A stretch of DNA of 64,000 bases from JAITWN01 sp050486285 (GTDB lineage Bacteria > Pseudomonadota > Gammaproteobacteria > SZUA-140). Position numbers and translations under genes: made by a program. The notes beneath the pieces are model-generated. The model was given only the letters and a program-made list of their open reading frames with translations, was not told the origin of the DNA and did not search any database. The stretch's first letter is position 1. Every line of letters begins with the position of its first letter. The stretch spans positions 1 to 64,000 of the forward strand of contig JBJHCZ010000006.1 in assembly GCA_050486285.1 (NCBI GenBank). The letters run 5' to 3'. Positions 49,701-57,670 of the stretch are shown here, piece by piece.

Positions 49701-50444
49701 TTGGATGTCGAGATGGACCTGGCCGGCGCGGTCGCGATAGAGATCGCGATGCTCGATCCTGCCGCTTTCTAGGGCCTGCGCGAGTTGATCCGTGGCGTAT
49801 TCGTCGTCATCCGGTCCGCCTGCGGGACGCCGGATCGGCGTCCCGCCGGCATCGACCACCGCCAGCCGGTAACCATAGGTCCGTTCGATCACCGCCAGCC
49901 GCGCCTCGACGTCTGCGGCCGCAGCGGCATCGCCGCGGTCGACCCAGGCCTCGATGCCGGCGATCAGCCGGTCGTTCGCGCCGATGAACTCCGCGTCGTG
50001 ATGGCGCTCGTCAAGCCAGGCCTCGATGCGTCCGGCCTTGAGGTCCGTGATCGCGCGCAGATCCGAGAACGCCGACTGTTCAAGCCGTGGTCCATAGATC
50101 TGCACGACGCCGTAGCTGATCAGCGGCACGACCATCGCCAGCCCGAGGAAGGCCAGCAAGGGATAGGAACTCAGTGCCGCCCACTGTCGTGGCATCTGCT
50201 CATCGTCGGCGACGGCGGCGCGAACGGAGCGGTCTATCAGAAGGAGATAGAGCAGGCCGGCGGTGATCGCGACGAAGACATAACCCTTGACGGTGCCGAG
50301 CTTCAGCAGCGCCTCGGGGTCACTGATGATGAAGCCGAGGACCCGGTCGGACAGCAGGATCCATAACCCGCCCAGCACGGCATAGATCAGCGCGATGTCG
50401 CGCGGGGTCAACGGGCGGCGCAGTATCGGACGTGCAAAGGCCAT
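46755..50444 (-). CDS. Membrane PAS-GGDEF-EAL c-di-GMP enzyme
   Basis: This 1229-aa signalling protein has two N-terminal membrane helices and a third before a periplasmic sensor region (about 90-350). A further helix (WISVVAVFVIVCVTAVVALL) is followed by three PAS/PAC units. A GGDEF domain near 870-880 reads ARLGGDEFALLLAHL, and an EAL domain follows from about 1005 (GAEALIRWEHPQRG, NLSPHQF, ELTEGVL, IDDFGTGYSSL). Both active sites look usable, but the usual KID triplet of EAL is KIY (LKIYKGFIKD), which may lower hydrolysis. I chose the start at 50444 because 50534 adds an unconserved basic lead. Confidence 0.93.
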   Translation of the reverse strand: MAFARPILRRPLTPRDIALIYAVLGGLWILLSDRVLGFIISDPEALLKLGTVKGYVFVAITAGLLYLLLIDRSVRAAVADDEQMPRQWAALSSYPLLAFLGLAMVVPLISYGVVQIYGPRLEQSAFSDLRAITDLKAGRIEAWLDERHHDAEFIGANDRLIAGIEAWVDRGDAAAAADVEARLAVIERTYGYRLAVVDAGGTPIRRPAGGPDDDEYATDQLAQALESGRIEHRDLYRDRAGQVHLDIQVPLVRRGADSEPIVIGAIIVHTPVEQFLFPLVQNWPTGSPSAESFLARRDGDNVLYLNRLRHLGDAVLDYRHPLDSSDLPAAASIRAERPLTMAGVDYRGIPVLAATRPIAGTNWHLVAKIDRTEVMEPLQQLIFWISVVAVFVIVCVTAVVALLWRRQGLSHRRALRAEADERDRLLRRFYDMPFIGMAIIDPATRRPLHVNDQLCATLGCSRETLITTEWDRIIHPDDRATESANLEAVLNKSSEGYQHEIRVLRDDGGAIAAIVNVQGVRRRDGSIEFLIATMQDITARKHNELALREREADLNRAQAVARVGSWSLDLVNDRMEWSAECYRLFGVEPGTPLSYDTFFTTVHPDDLDYVRDAWQKAEQGGAYDIEHRILVDGEVRWMRERTELIRDESGRLVFVIGTSLDITDQKQDQERLRQAATVFESTREGIMVTDARRRITMVNRAFCEMSGYSEEELLGQTPTLIRSGRNKRGFYAAMWRSIKATGNWQGEIWDRRKGGELFPALLSINALRDGGGNLTGYVGVFTNISRLKDSEAKLEFLAHHDALTGLPNRLLMLSRLEHSLEIARRDRGRIALLMLDLDRFKDVNDSYGHVAGDEVLQQVAQRLTSRLRGIDTVARLGGDEFALLLAHLAHPVDAERVAREIINALSEPCRLGNGAEVRIGASVGISLYPEHGQAAEVLLQHADAALYRAKADGRGCIRHFSDELTVAARARIELDARLRRAILQQELQVYYQPQLDIHSDRIIGAEALIRWEHPQRGLIPPAEFIPVAEETGLIGEIGAWVLKEACRQGSAWIAQGLPPMRLAVNLSPHQFHHGDIGALVAEALEQSGFPPGNLELELTEGVLMTREEEAVAVLQTLREQGVRLAIDDFGTGYSSLAYLKRFPLDVLKIYKGFIKDIPRDTDDAEITLAIIAMGHALGFKVLAEGVETPEQLAFLRRNGCDLYQGFIASEALPAREFAALFSRRRAGTG

Positions 50445-50554
50445 GACCCTGTATCGGCAAATACCGGGGAATAGCCCACTGCCGGTGGTCAAATACTTGA
50501 TCCGACGTATAATACCGGGATGCCACCCCAGCAATGCATCAAGCGGAGCGACGC

Positions 50555-51355
50555 GTGAACCAGGAGACTCGCGCCAGTCACTGGTGGGAATCCGTGCCGG
50601 TCGACACCGGCGAGACCGCCGTCCTCTGCCTCGGTCCGATGACCGCGCGGATCCACCGCGGCAATGACGAATGGCTGATCGCGTGGGAACGCGAGGACGA
50701 TGACGTCGAACCGGTCCGCGGCAGCCTGCTGCTGTCGACCGATGAGTTCCACGCCGACAGCTACACCCGTTATGTCACCTGCGGCGCCTGCGACATGGTC
50801 TCGGTCACGCCGCTGCTCGCCGACCGCCCGGTCGTGATCCGTCCGCGCCAGCCGGTCTTCGTGCTGCCCGGGGAGAATACGACACTGTATCTCAGCTCGC
50901 CGATCTGGATCCGTATCGCGGCCGGCGATCCGCCGCAGTCCCTGCAGGAACTGTCGGTCCTGCGCCTGTCGGACACCTGGTTCGGCGCGTCGACGCGCGA
51001 GGGCGAGCTCTGCTACTCGGCGCGCACCCATGCCAGAAAGGGCCTCGACGAGGTGATCTGGCGCCCGCATCGAGCGGTCACCCCGGTACGCATACACAAC
51101 CGCGCCTACGATGCCCTGCCGATCGAGAAACTGAGCCTGCCGGTGCCGCTGCTGTCGACCTACGGCGACCGCGACGGCCGGCTGTGGACCGAGGGCGTCA
51201 GCCTGACGCGGACCACGGACAGCGAGCTGGCGTCGCTGTCGATCGAGTCGGGGGCGCCGCGCGACGCCCGCGACGCGAAGCTGCTCAGCGGACCGCGCGA
51301 GCATGTCGAGAAGAGCGGACTCGTCGTGCGTGCCTTCAGCGGACTGTTCGGATGA
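50555..51355 (+). CDS. Unknown protein upstream of an MscS channel (possibly DUF432-like)
   Basis: This soluble protein of about 266 aa has no clear catalytic motif. It is mostly beta, with recognisable stretches such as RPVVIRPRQPVFVLPGENTT and LYLSSPIWIRI. Archaeal and some bacterial DUF432 proteins sit next to MscS genes in the same way, so I suggest that family weakly. The GTG at 50555 has GGAG about 6 nt upstream; the ATG at 50534 lacks a ribosome site. It is followed by mscS after 20 bp. Confidence 0.65.
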   Translation: MNQETRASHWWESVPVDTGETAVLCLGPMTARIHRGNDEWLIAWEREDDDVEPVRGSLLLSTDEFHADSYTRYVTCGACDMVSVTPLLADRPVVIRPRQPVFVLPGENTTLYLSSPIWIRIAAGDPPQSLQELSVLRLSDTWFGASTREGELCYSARTHARKGLDEVIWRPHRAVTPVRIHNRAYDALPIEKLSLPVPLLSTYGDRDGRLWTEGVSLTRTTDSELASLSIESGAPRDARDAKLLSGPREHVEKSGLVVRAFSGLFG

Positions 51356-51375
51356 GCCTCGCGCGGAGAGCCTGA

Positions 51376-52242
51376 ATGTACGACGCATTCATCGAATTCA
51401 TGACCGGCGAGAAGGCGCTGCAGCTGCTGCGGGCGACGCTGCTGTTGCTCGTCGGCTTCATCGTTGCGCGCTTCGTCTCGCGTATCCCGCAGCGCATGAT
51501 GAGCAAGCGCTTCAGCACCCACCACATCATGCTGGCGCGGCGTTTCAGCTTCTATCTGGTCCTCGCGCTGTTCATCGCCTCGGCGTTGAGCGAACTCGGC
51601 TTCAGCCTCGGCGTGCTGCTCGGCGCTGCCGGCGTGCTGTCGGTCGCGATCGGCTTCGCGTCGCAGACCTCGGCGTCGAATCTGATCAGCGGACTGTTCC
51701 TGATCGGCGAGCGTCCGTTCGGGATCGGCGACGTCATCACCGTCGGCAACACGACCGGCGAGGTGCTGTCGATCGATCTGCTGTCGGTGAAGCTCCGGAC
51801 CTTCGACAATCTCTACGTCCGCATTCCGAACGAGACCCTGATCAAAAGCGAGGTGACGACGCTGACGCGCTTCCCGATCCGCCGCTTCGATCTCAAGATC
51901 GGCGTCGCCTACAAGGAAGACATCAAGCATGTGCGCGAGGTGCTGATGCGCGTCGCCGACAAGAACCCGCTGTGCCTCGACGAGCCGAAGCCGCTGTTCA
52001 TCTTCACCGGCTTCGGCGACTCGTCGCTCGACATCCAGTTCTCGATCTGGGCCAAGCGCGAAAACTTCCTCGACCTGCGCAACTCGATGCAGGAGCAGAT
52101 CAAGCATGCCTTCGACGCCGAAGGCATCGAGATACCGTTCCCCCACCGCACCATCTACACCGGCGAGGTGACGCGGCCGTTCCCGATCCGGCTGTCGTCG
52201 GACAGCGCCGCGGCGGCGGAAGAGAAACCGGCGGACAAGTGA
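51376..52242 (+). CDS. MscS-family small-conductance mechanosensitive channel
   Basis: This 288-aa protein has three membrane helices; the pore helix is the glycine-alanine-rich VLLGAAGVLSVAIGFASQTS. The beta domain follows (IGDVITVGNTTGEVLSIDL, YVRIPNETLIKSEVTT). Length and order equal E. coli MscS. It opens when membrane tension rises and protects against osmotic shock. It is probably co-transcribed with the DUF432-like gene before it and pldA after it (4-bp gap). Confidence 0.95.
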   Translation: MYDAFIEFMTGEKALQLLRATLLLLVGFIVARFVSRIPQRMMSKRFSTHHIMLARRFSFYLVLALFIASALSELGFSLGVLLGAAGVLSVAIGFASQTSASNLISGLFLIGERPFGIGDVITVGNTTGEVLSIDLLSVKLRTFDNLYVRIPNETLIKSEVTTLTRFPIRRFDLKIGVAYKEDIKHVREVLMRVADKNPLCLDEPKPLFIFTGFGDSSLDIQFSIWAKRENFLDLRNSMQEQIKHAFDAEGIEIPFPHRTIYTGEVTRPFPIRLSSDSAAAAEEKPADK

Positions 52243-52246
52243 ACCG

Positions 52247-53149
52247 GTGCTGAAGCCGTTCGCGACCGCCCTCGCCCTGTTGCTGGCGAGCCCGTGCCTT
52301 GCCTTTGCCGATGACGACGCCACCGCGCCCGGCGAGCGGAGTTCGATGCTCGAACAGCGCATGGATCTCGAACGCTATACCCGCGACAACCCCTACATGC
52401 TGACCGCGCACCGGCCCAATTACTTCCTGCCGGCGGTGTGGATACGCAATCCGAATCAGGCGATCTCCGACGGCGTCGACGACGACCTCGACGAGGTCGA
52501 GATCCAGTTCCAGCTGAGCCTCAAGGTACTGCTGATCGAGGACCTCTGGAACAGCAACGGCCTGCTGTCGGTCGCCTATACCAACCGTTCCTTCTGGCAG
52601 GCCTACAACAAGGACGTCTCGGCGGCGTTCCGCGAGACCAACCACGAACCCGAGCTGATCCTGACCTTCGAGAGCGAGCGGCGGATCTTCGGCTTCCGCA
52701 ATACCGCCAATCAGCTGATACTGAATCACCAGTCGAACGGCGGCTACGGCGAACGCTCGCGCAGCTGGAACCGGCTGATGCTGCAGGCGATCCTCGAAAA
52801 GGACGAGTTCGTATTCACGCTCAAACCCTGGATCCGGATTCGCGAAGGCGCCAAGAGCGGGCCCGACGACATGAGCGGCGACGATAACCCGGACATCGAG
52901 CGCTATCTCGGGCACTTCGAGGCCAACGCGGCATGGATGCGCAGCCGCAACCTCTACACGGTCATGCTGCGCAACAACCTGCGCACCGGCAACAACTACG
53001 GCGCGGTGGAGATCAGCTGGAGTTTCCCGCTGAACCGGCGCATCCGGGGACTGGTCAAGGCCTTCCATGGTCACGGCGAAAGCCTGATCAGTTACAATCA
53101 ACGCACCACCAGCATCGGCGCGGGACTGCTGATCAGTGACTGGCTCTAG
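52247..53149 (+). CDS. pldA: Outer-membrane phospholipase A (OMPLA)
   Basis: This 300-aa beta-barrel enzyme cuts phospholipids that stray into the outer leaflet. The catalytic triad fits OMPLA: NHQSNGGYGERSRSWNR gives His, Ser two residues later, and Asn 12 residues after the Ser. RPNYFLPAVW and FQLSLKVLL match the early barrel strands. A signal peptide covers about residues 1-22. It starts with GTG at 52247. The TAG stop touches the arm of the fold-back element at 53149. Confidence 0.93.
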   Translation: MLKPFATALALLLASPCLAFADDDATAPGERSSMLEQRMDLERYTRDNPYMLTAHRPNYFLPAVWIRNPNQAISDGVDDDLDEVEIQFQLSLKVLLIEDLWNSNGLLSVAYTNRSFWQAYNKDVSAAFRETNHEPELILTFESERRIFGFRNTANQLILNHQSNGGYGERSRSWNRLMLQAILEKDEFVFTLKPWIRIREGAKSGPDDMSGDDNPDIERYLGHFEANAAWMRSRNLYTVMLRNNLRTGNNYGAVEISWSFPLNRRIRGLVKAFHGHGESLISYNQRTTSIGAGLLISDWL

Positions 53150-53277
53150 CAGATCAATGGGGTCAGAGTCGTGGGGGGGGGGGGGGGGGGGGGGGTGGGG
53201 GGGGGGGCGCGGNNNNNNNNNNTTCTCTCCCTCCTCCCCCCCCCCCCCCCCCCACGACTCTGACCCCATTGATCTGC
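53149..53277. repeat. Fold-back element with an assembly gap in its loop
   Basis: Arms GCAGATCAATGGGGTCAG... (53149-53174) and its complement (53252-53277) are perfect over 26 bp. The interior is a run of G, ten N (53213-53222), then a run of C. This looks like failed sequencing or assembly through a strong hairpin, so the true loop is unknown. The left arm begins at the last base of the pldA stop. Confidence 0.8.
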
Positions 53278-53322
53278 CGGAGCCTGCGCGACCGCGTCCG
53301 GAGAGATGACGGAGAGAAATGA

Positions 53323-53691
53323 ATGAACAGGATCTTGGCTTTGACACTTGCACTCGCGCTGTCGGCGCTGCCCGGGGTCGTCCTCGCCGAACTTCAATGC
53401 CTCAGCGTCACCGGCAACAGCTGGGAAAAGCGGGGATCGGAATTCGGCATCACCTATGTGTTCTGGGAGGCCGAACTGAGCAACGAGTGCGCGGTCAGCT
53501 ATGATGCGGATCTGGTGATTCGCTTTGTCGACGCTAACGGCAAGATGATCTACCAGTCACTCGACCTGGTCTCGGTGCCGCGACGGGCGAGCGCGACGAC
53601 CAGTCGCGAGTTCAACATCCCCGATCACGAGTTCGAGCGTCTGGCCGACGTGACCGTCACGATCAAGGAGGAACGCGAGCGCCCCTTCTGA
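53323..53691 (+). CDS. Small periplasmic protein, unknown
   Basis: This 122-aa protein has a signal peptide (MNRILALTLALALSALPGVV, cleaved near LAELQ). The mature part is a single beta-sandwich-like domain of about 100 residues (TYVFWEAELSNECAVSYDAD; VSVPRRASATTSREF) with two cysteines that may form a disulfide. It resembles FxLYD-type domains, but I am not certain. It is downstream of pldA and separated from it by the fold-back element. Confidence 0.7.
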   Translation: MNRILALTLALALSALPGVVLAELQCLSVTGNSWEKRGSEFGITYVFWEAELSNECAVSYDADLVIRFVDANGKMIYQSLDLVSVPRRASATTSREFNIPDHEFERLADVTVTIKEERERPF

Positions 53692-53725
53692 CGCGCGGGA
53701 CGCGCGTTCCTCCGACAGCGCAGGA

Positions 53726-54220
53726 TCAGCGACCGCGGCCCTGGCCGGGATGCGGCTTGTCCTGCTTGGCCAGCCCCGGCGCCGCCGGCAGATCCTGGGC
53801 GCTGGTCGCGACCCGCACCAGCTTCAGGGCAACGCCGCTCTCGAGCCCAAGTTCGGCCAGCGTCAGGGCCTCGTCGAGGACCTGCACATCTTCACCGCCG
53901 ATCCAGATCACCTGGCCCGGATTGTTCGGGTCACGGATCGCGACCGCCTCGGTCACGACGCCCTTGTGGACCTCGTAATTCGACGAGAAGCCGGGCACGA
54001 GGCCGATCTCGGCCATGACGCGTTTCTTTACCGCGGACAACGGCGCGCTCGCCGGTGAACTCACTTCATAGGAATGACCGGTACTCGCGTCCTCCCAGAG
54101 GAGGCTCAGGCGCGAATCGGCGACGGCGGCGCCGGATGCCAGCGTCAGCGCCAGCAGGCAGGCAAACCCGACGGGAAACGCACGGGAGATGGAGTGACAG
54201 ACGCAGGACAGGGTTTTCAT
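53726..54220 (-). CDS. Secreted protein of unknown function
   Basis: This 164-aa protein has a signal peptide ending near ASGAAVADS. The mature domain of about 100 residues (LSLLWEDASTGHSYEVSSPA; NNPGQVIWIGGEDVQVLD; LTLAELGLESGVALKLVRV) looks ubiquitin- or PEGA-like but is not assigned. The tail is Pro/Gly-rich. I chose the ATG at 54220 because AGGAGG lies 6-7 nt upstream; a longer frame to 54322 has no signal at its start. Confidence 0.7.
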   Translation of the reverse strand: MKTLSCVCHSISRAFPVGFACLLALTLASGAAVADSRLSLLWEDASTGHSYEVSSPASAPLSAVKKRVMAEIGLVPGFSSNYEVHKGVVTEAVAIRDPNNPGQVIWIGGEDVQVLDEALTLAELGLESGVALKLVRVATSAQDLPAAPGLAKQDKPHPGQGRGR

Positions 54221-54390
54221 GACTTCCTCCTGTTTTTCAGGCCGCAGGGCCCCGTTATTCGGCTCTGGGGACTTCGGACACCGGCAGGTGCCCGGGATTG
54301 TCGGGGGCCCTGGAGGAAGCATAGTTAAAGGAGGGGCGCCGGAATGTGATGCCGCTCACGTTTCAGGCGGCAGGGCCGGGACCCCGCGGC

Positions 54391-54960
54391 TCAGAGGCGG
54401 CTGATCGGCTGCGAACGCGCCGGGCCGGCGACCCGCAGGTGCCGGGACAGCTCCTTTGCGCGGGCGAGGTCGACGGTCTCGAACTCGAAATGGACGCCGC
54501 GGAACTCGCCGTCGAAGGGTTTCAGCACGAGGAAATAGGTCTGCCCGGCCTCGAAGGTGAACTCCTTCGAGCGCGACATCTCCTTGTGGAGGAATTCCGG
54601 CCCGTGGTTGGTATCGTTGCGGACGGTCAGGCGGACCTTGCCGGGGCGCAGCGACACCAGCGTGTATTCACCCTTGACCAGACGCATCAGCTCGGCGCGC
54701 TCGGCCTCGATATGGATCGTGTTGTCGGCGAAACCGAGATAACGCTCCGGGAAAGGGCGGATGAAATAGACCTTCGCGGAGGGTTGCGCCGCCGGGGTCA
54801 CCAGCGGGTGGGAGGCATCGTGGCGGGTCCCGGCGCAGCCCGCGAACAGCAGCGCCAGGGCCAGCAGCGCCGTCAGGGGCGCCCACGAACGACCGGGGCC
54901 GGTTCGGGCCGGATTCCGGTAGCCACCCGTCGGGCGGTCGGCGGCGTCACGCAGCTTCAC
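54391..54960 (-). CDS. DUF2846-like lipoprotein
   Basis: This 189-aa protein has a hydrophobic segment ending in a lipobox (ALLFAGCAGTRHD, Cys about 42), so it is anchored in the envelope. The body (KVYFIRPFPERYLGFADNT; GEYTLVSLRPGKVRLTV; FEAGQTYFLVLKPF) follows the DUF2846 beta-rich pattern. The start may be later than 54960, since the lead before the hydrophobic stretch is about 27 residues long. The function is unknown. Confidence 0.75.
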   Translation of the reverse strand: MKLRDAADRPTGGYRNPARTGPGRSWAPLTALLALALLFAGCAGTRHDASHPLVTPAAQPSAKVYFIRPFPERYLGFADNTIHIEAERAELMRLVKGEYTLVSLRPGKVRLTVRNDTNHGPEFLHKEMSRSKEFTFEAGQTYFLVLKPFDGEFRGVHFEFETVDLARAKELSRHLRVAGPARSQPISRL

Positions 54961-55177
54961 GGGCGTTTCTCCTCTCAGACCCCGGAATCATCGCATTACA
55001 GGGGGACCAAGACAAGTCGCCGGCGCCGGGCCGGATCATCAATCTGGTGAAAACATAGGAATTTTTCGGTAGAATCCGCAGTCAGCACGCAGGCCCCCTG
55101 TCATTCCGACCCGGTTCGTCGCACCCGCCGGCCTGCCCAGCCAATAACGACAAGATTTCATTTTCGAGAGGAACGTC

Positions 55178-56047
55178 ATGTCAGCGAAACATCCGATCAT
55201 CGCCGTGACCGGCTCGTCCGGCGCCGGCACCAGCACCGTCAAGGCCGCCTTCGAGCACCTGTTCCGCCGCGAGGGCATCAAGGCCGCGATCATCGAGGGC
55301 GATGCGTTTCACCGCTACGACCGCGCCGACATGAAGAAGGCCGTCGAGGCTGCGTCCGCCGAGGGCAAGACCCTCAGTCATTTCGGCCCCGAGGCCAATC
55401 TGTTCGACAAGCTCGAGGAGCTCTTCAAGAGTTACAGCGAGACCGGCACCGGCAAGCTGCGCAAGTATCTGCACAACGAGGAAGAGGCCGAGCCCTACAA
55501 GCAGAAGCCCGGCACCTTCACGCCGTGGGAGGACGTGCAGCAGGGTTCCGACCTGCTGTTCTACGAGGGTCTGCACGGCGGCGTCGTCACCGACAAGGCC
55601 AATGTCGCGAAGTGGGTAGACCTGCTGATCGGCGTCGTGCCGATCGTCAATCTCGAGTGGATTCAGAAGATCCATCGCGACACCTCGGCGCGCGGCTATT
55701 CGGCCGAGGCGGTCACCGATACGATCCTGCGCCGCATGCCGGACTATGTGAAAACGATCACGCCGCAGTTCTCGCGCACCGACATCAATTTCCAGCGTGT
55801 GTCGATCGTCGACACCTCGAATCCGTTCATCGCCCGCGACATCCCGACGCCGGACGAGAGCCTGGTCGTGATCCGCTTCCGCTACCCGGAGAAGCACGAC
55901 TTCCCGTACTACCTGTCGATGCTGAAGGATTCGTGGATGTCGCGCCCGAACACGATCGTCGTGCCGGGCGGCAAGATGGGCATGGCGATGGAAGTGATCC
56001 TGCGGCCGATCCTGCACGAGATGGTCGAGAAGAAGCGCGGCGGCTGA
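55178..56047 (+). CDS. prkB: Phosphoribulokinase (Calvin cycle)
   Basis: This 289-aa kinase makes ribulose-1,5-bisphosphate for RuBisCO. The P-loop is VTGSSGAGTSTVKAAF. It continues with IIEGDAFHRYDRADMKKA (catalytic Asp), then LLFYEGLHGGVV and LEWIQKIHRDTSARGYS. Length and sequence fit the octameric proteobacterial form. AGAGGA precedes the ATG. No RuBisCO or CbbR gene is in the window, so prk is separate from other cbb genes. A terminator follows. Confidence 0.97.
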   Translation: MSAKHPIIAVTGSSGAGTSTVKAAFEHLFRREGIKAAIIEGDAFHRYDRADMKKAVEAASAEGKTLSHFGPEANLFDKLEELFKSYSETGTGKLRKYLHNEEEAEPYKQKPGTFTPWEDVQQGSDLLFYEGLHGGVVTDKANVAKWVDLLIGVVPIVNLEWIQKIHRDTSARGYSAEAVTDTILRRMPDYVKTITPQFSRTDINFQRVSIVDTSNPFIARDIPTPDESLVVIRFRYPEKHDFPYYLSMLKDSWMSRPNTIVVPGGKMGMAMEVILRPILHEMVEKKRGG

Positions 56048-56059
56048 GCCTGTCTGTTA

Positions 56060-56081
56060 CCCCCCTTCTGAAGAAGGGGGG
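56060..56081. terminator. Terminator between prk and the SPOR gene
   Basis: ACCCCCCTTCT and its near complement AGAAGGGGGG form a stem closed by a few bases. It lies between convergent genes and can serve both. It is close in sequence to the terminator at 29728. Confidence 0.75.
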
Positions 56082-56083
56082 AT

Positions 56084-57544
56084 CTATTGCCCGATCGCGA
56101 TCGCCTGCAGCGACTGCATCGTGCGCGCGAACGGATCGTTGCGGCGAATCTGCGGCGGCAGCGCGGCGATCGCCGCGCGCGCCTCGGCGGTCCCGCTGAA
56201 GCTCCCGTGCACGACCAGATACATCGTGCTATCGCCACGTCGCGTCGCGATGACCGTCGAGGTAGCGCCGAGCTGGTTGCGCTCGATCAGCTGCTCGGCC
56301 AGCGCGCGGTTCGGGGAGCTCGCGATCTGCACGGTATAGCGATCCGGCGCCTGCGCCATCAGCCAGGCGCGACCGGTCAGCCGTGTCGCCGGCGCGGCCG
56401 GAGACTGCACGGATGCGGCGGCTGTCTGACGCGGCGGCGGTGACGGCGCCGGGGCGGAATCGGGGCGCGCGGCGGGTGGCGCAGGGGCAGATTCGGGACC
56501 TGCGGCGGGCGGTGGCGGCGCGGCGTCTTCCGTGGCCGGCGGCGGTGACGGGGGCAGGGCATCGTTCACCGCCGGTAACAACGGCAAGGACGGCGAATCC
56601 GGCAGGGCAGGCACCGGCGGATCGAAGGCGATGTCCAGGCGCGGCGGCCCGCTGAACTGCGCGGCCAGCAGCCAGCCGATGACAGCGAACGCAAGCACGC
56701 TGACCGCCGCCCCGGTCAGGCGAACCTTGAGCCGGCGCGCGCGCGATTCGTCGCGACGGCTGCGCCATCGCCGAGGCTTTCTGCCGTTCAGCACCTCGTC
56801 GGCGACGCGGCGGATCTCGCGCGGCAGTCCATGCGCGGCGCGATGGATGCGCCGCAACCGGGCATCGTCGAAGGTCGCTGTATCCGCGATGCCGGCGAGT
56901 TCGACGAGCTCGCGCAGCCACACGGCGGTGTCGTCCTCGCTGAAGCGTGGCAAATCGATGCGCCGCAGGGATTCGTCGTCATAGGCTGCGAAGGCCGGCA
57001 ACGCGAGCGTGGTTTCGAGGCCGTCCGGGCGCGCGCTGAGGATCAACGCGATTCGACCACCGCCCTGGCGGGTGCGGCGCTGGAGTTCGAGCAGGGCCCG
57101 AAGCGCAAAGCGCGACAGGCGATCGGCGTTGTCGCCAATGATCAGCAGGCGATGCTGTTCGCCGAGACGCGCAAGCTGACTCGCGAGTTCGGAAACGCCG
57201 CCGGGGGGCGGACAGCCGTAGACCTCGGCGATGCGCGCGAGCACGTGGCGCTCACCGAGTGCAAGTCGCGCCTCGAGATGACAGATCCGGGTCTCGTTCG
57301 CGAACCTGCGCGCCAGGGCGCGCAGGAACACGGACTTGCCGGCGCCGCTCTCGCCTTCGATCACCAGCGCGAGGCCATCGTCGACGCGGACCTCTTCGGC
57401 GACCGCGTCCATCGCCTCCCGCCAGGCCGGGGGGATGAAGGGCTCGCGATCGTCCGTCCGCAGGTGGCGCAGCGACGGCGCGACGGCCCCGTCGTCGTCG
57501 CGGCCGCCCGCGGTGCTGACCAGGGTCAGCGCCGGCGGCGTCAT
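56084..57544 (-). CDS. AAA ATPase with SPOR domain (DamX-like)
   Basis: This protein of about 486 aa has an N-terminal AAA module with P-loop (IEGESGAGKSVFLRAL) and Walker B-like RLLIIGDNADRL. A single membrane helix follows (VSVLAFAVIGWLLAAQF), then a long Pro/Ala-rich linker and a C-terminal SPOR domain (RYTVQIASSPNRALAEQLIE). SPOR domains bind denuded septal peptidoglycan, so a division role like DamX is likely. The start at 57544 has AGGA about 8 nt upstream; 57571 is an alternative. Confidence 0.88.
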   Translation of the reverse strand: MTPPALTLVSTAGGRDDDGAVAPSLRHLRTDDREPFIPPAWREAMDAVAEEVRVDDGLALVIEGESGAGKSVFLRALARRFANETRICHLEARLALGERHVLARIAEVYGCPPPGGVSELASQLARLGEQHRLLIIGDNADRLSRFALRALLELQRRTRQGGGRIALILSARPDGLETTLALPAFAAYDDESLRRIDLPRFSEDDTAVWLRELVELAGIADTATFDDARLRRIHRAAHGLPREIRRVADEVLNGRKPRRWRSRRDESRARRLKVRLTGAAVSVLAFAVIGWLLAAQFSGPPRLDIAFDPPVPALPDSPSLPLLPAVNDALPPSPPPATEDAAPPPPAAGPESAPAPPAARPDSAPAPSPPPRQTAAASVQSPAAPATRLTGRAWLMAQAPDRYTVQIASSPNRALAEQLIERNQLGATSTVIATRRGDSTMYLVVHGSFSGTAEARAAIAALPPQIRRNDPFARTMQSLQAIAIGQ

Positions 57545-57670
57545 CGGCTTGTCCTGTCTATCGATTTTCATTGACGCATCTTAGCGCACTCGGGTCCCGA
57601 GACAAGCCCCGGCCGCTCGTGTTACGGTGGATCGGCCAACCCCGATTCACATGATCCCGATGACGATGCC

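Noticed and set aside
46920..49772. 950-codon open frame antisense to the PAS-GGDEF-EAL gene
   Set aside because: It has low-complexity Arg/Asp/Ala composition and no motif. The opposite strand encodes an intact signalling protein.
53174..53251. G-quadruplex formed by the poly-G tract
   Set aside because: The G and C runs bracket an N gap inside a hairpin and are most likely sequencing artefacts.
52100..53353. Minus-strand open frame running through the N gap
   Set aside because: It depends on unknown bases and overlaps mscS and pldA antisense.
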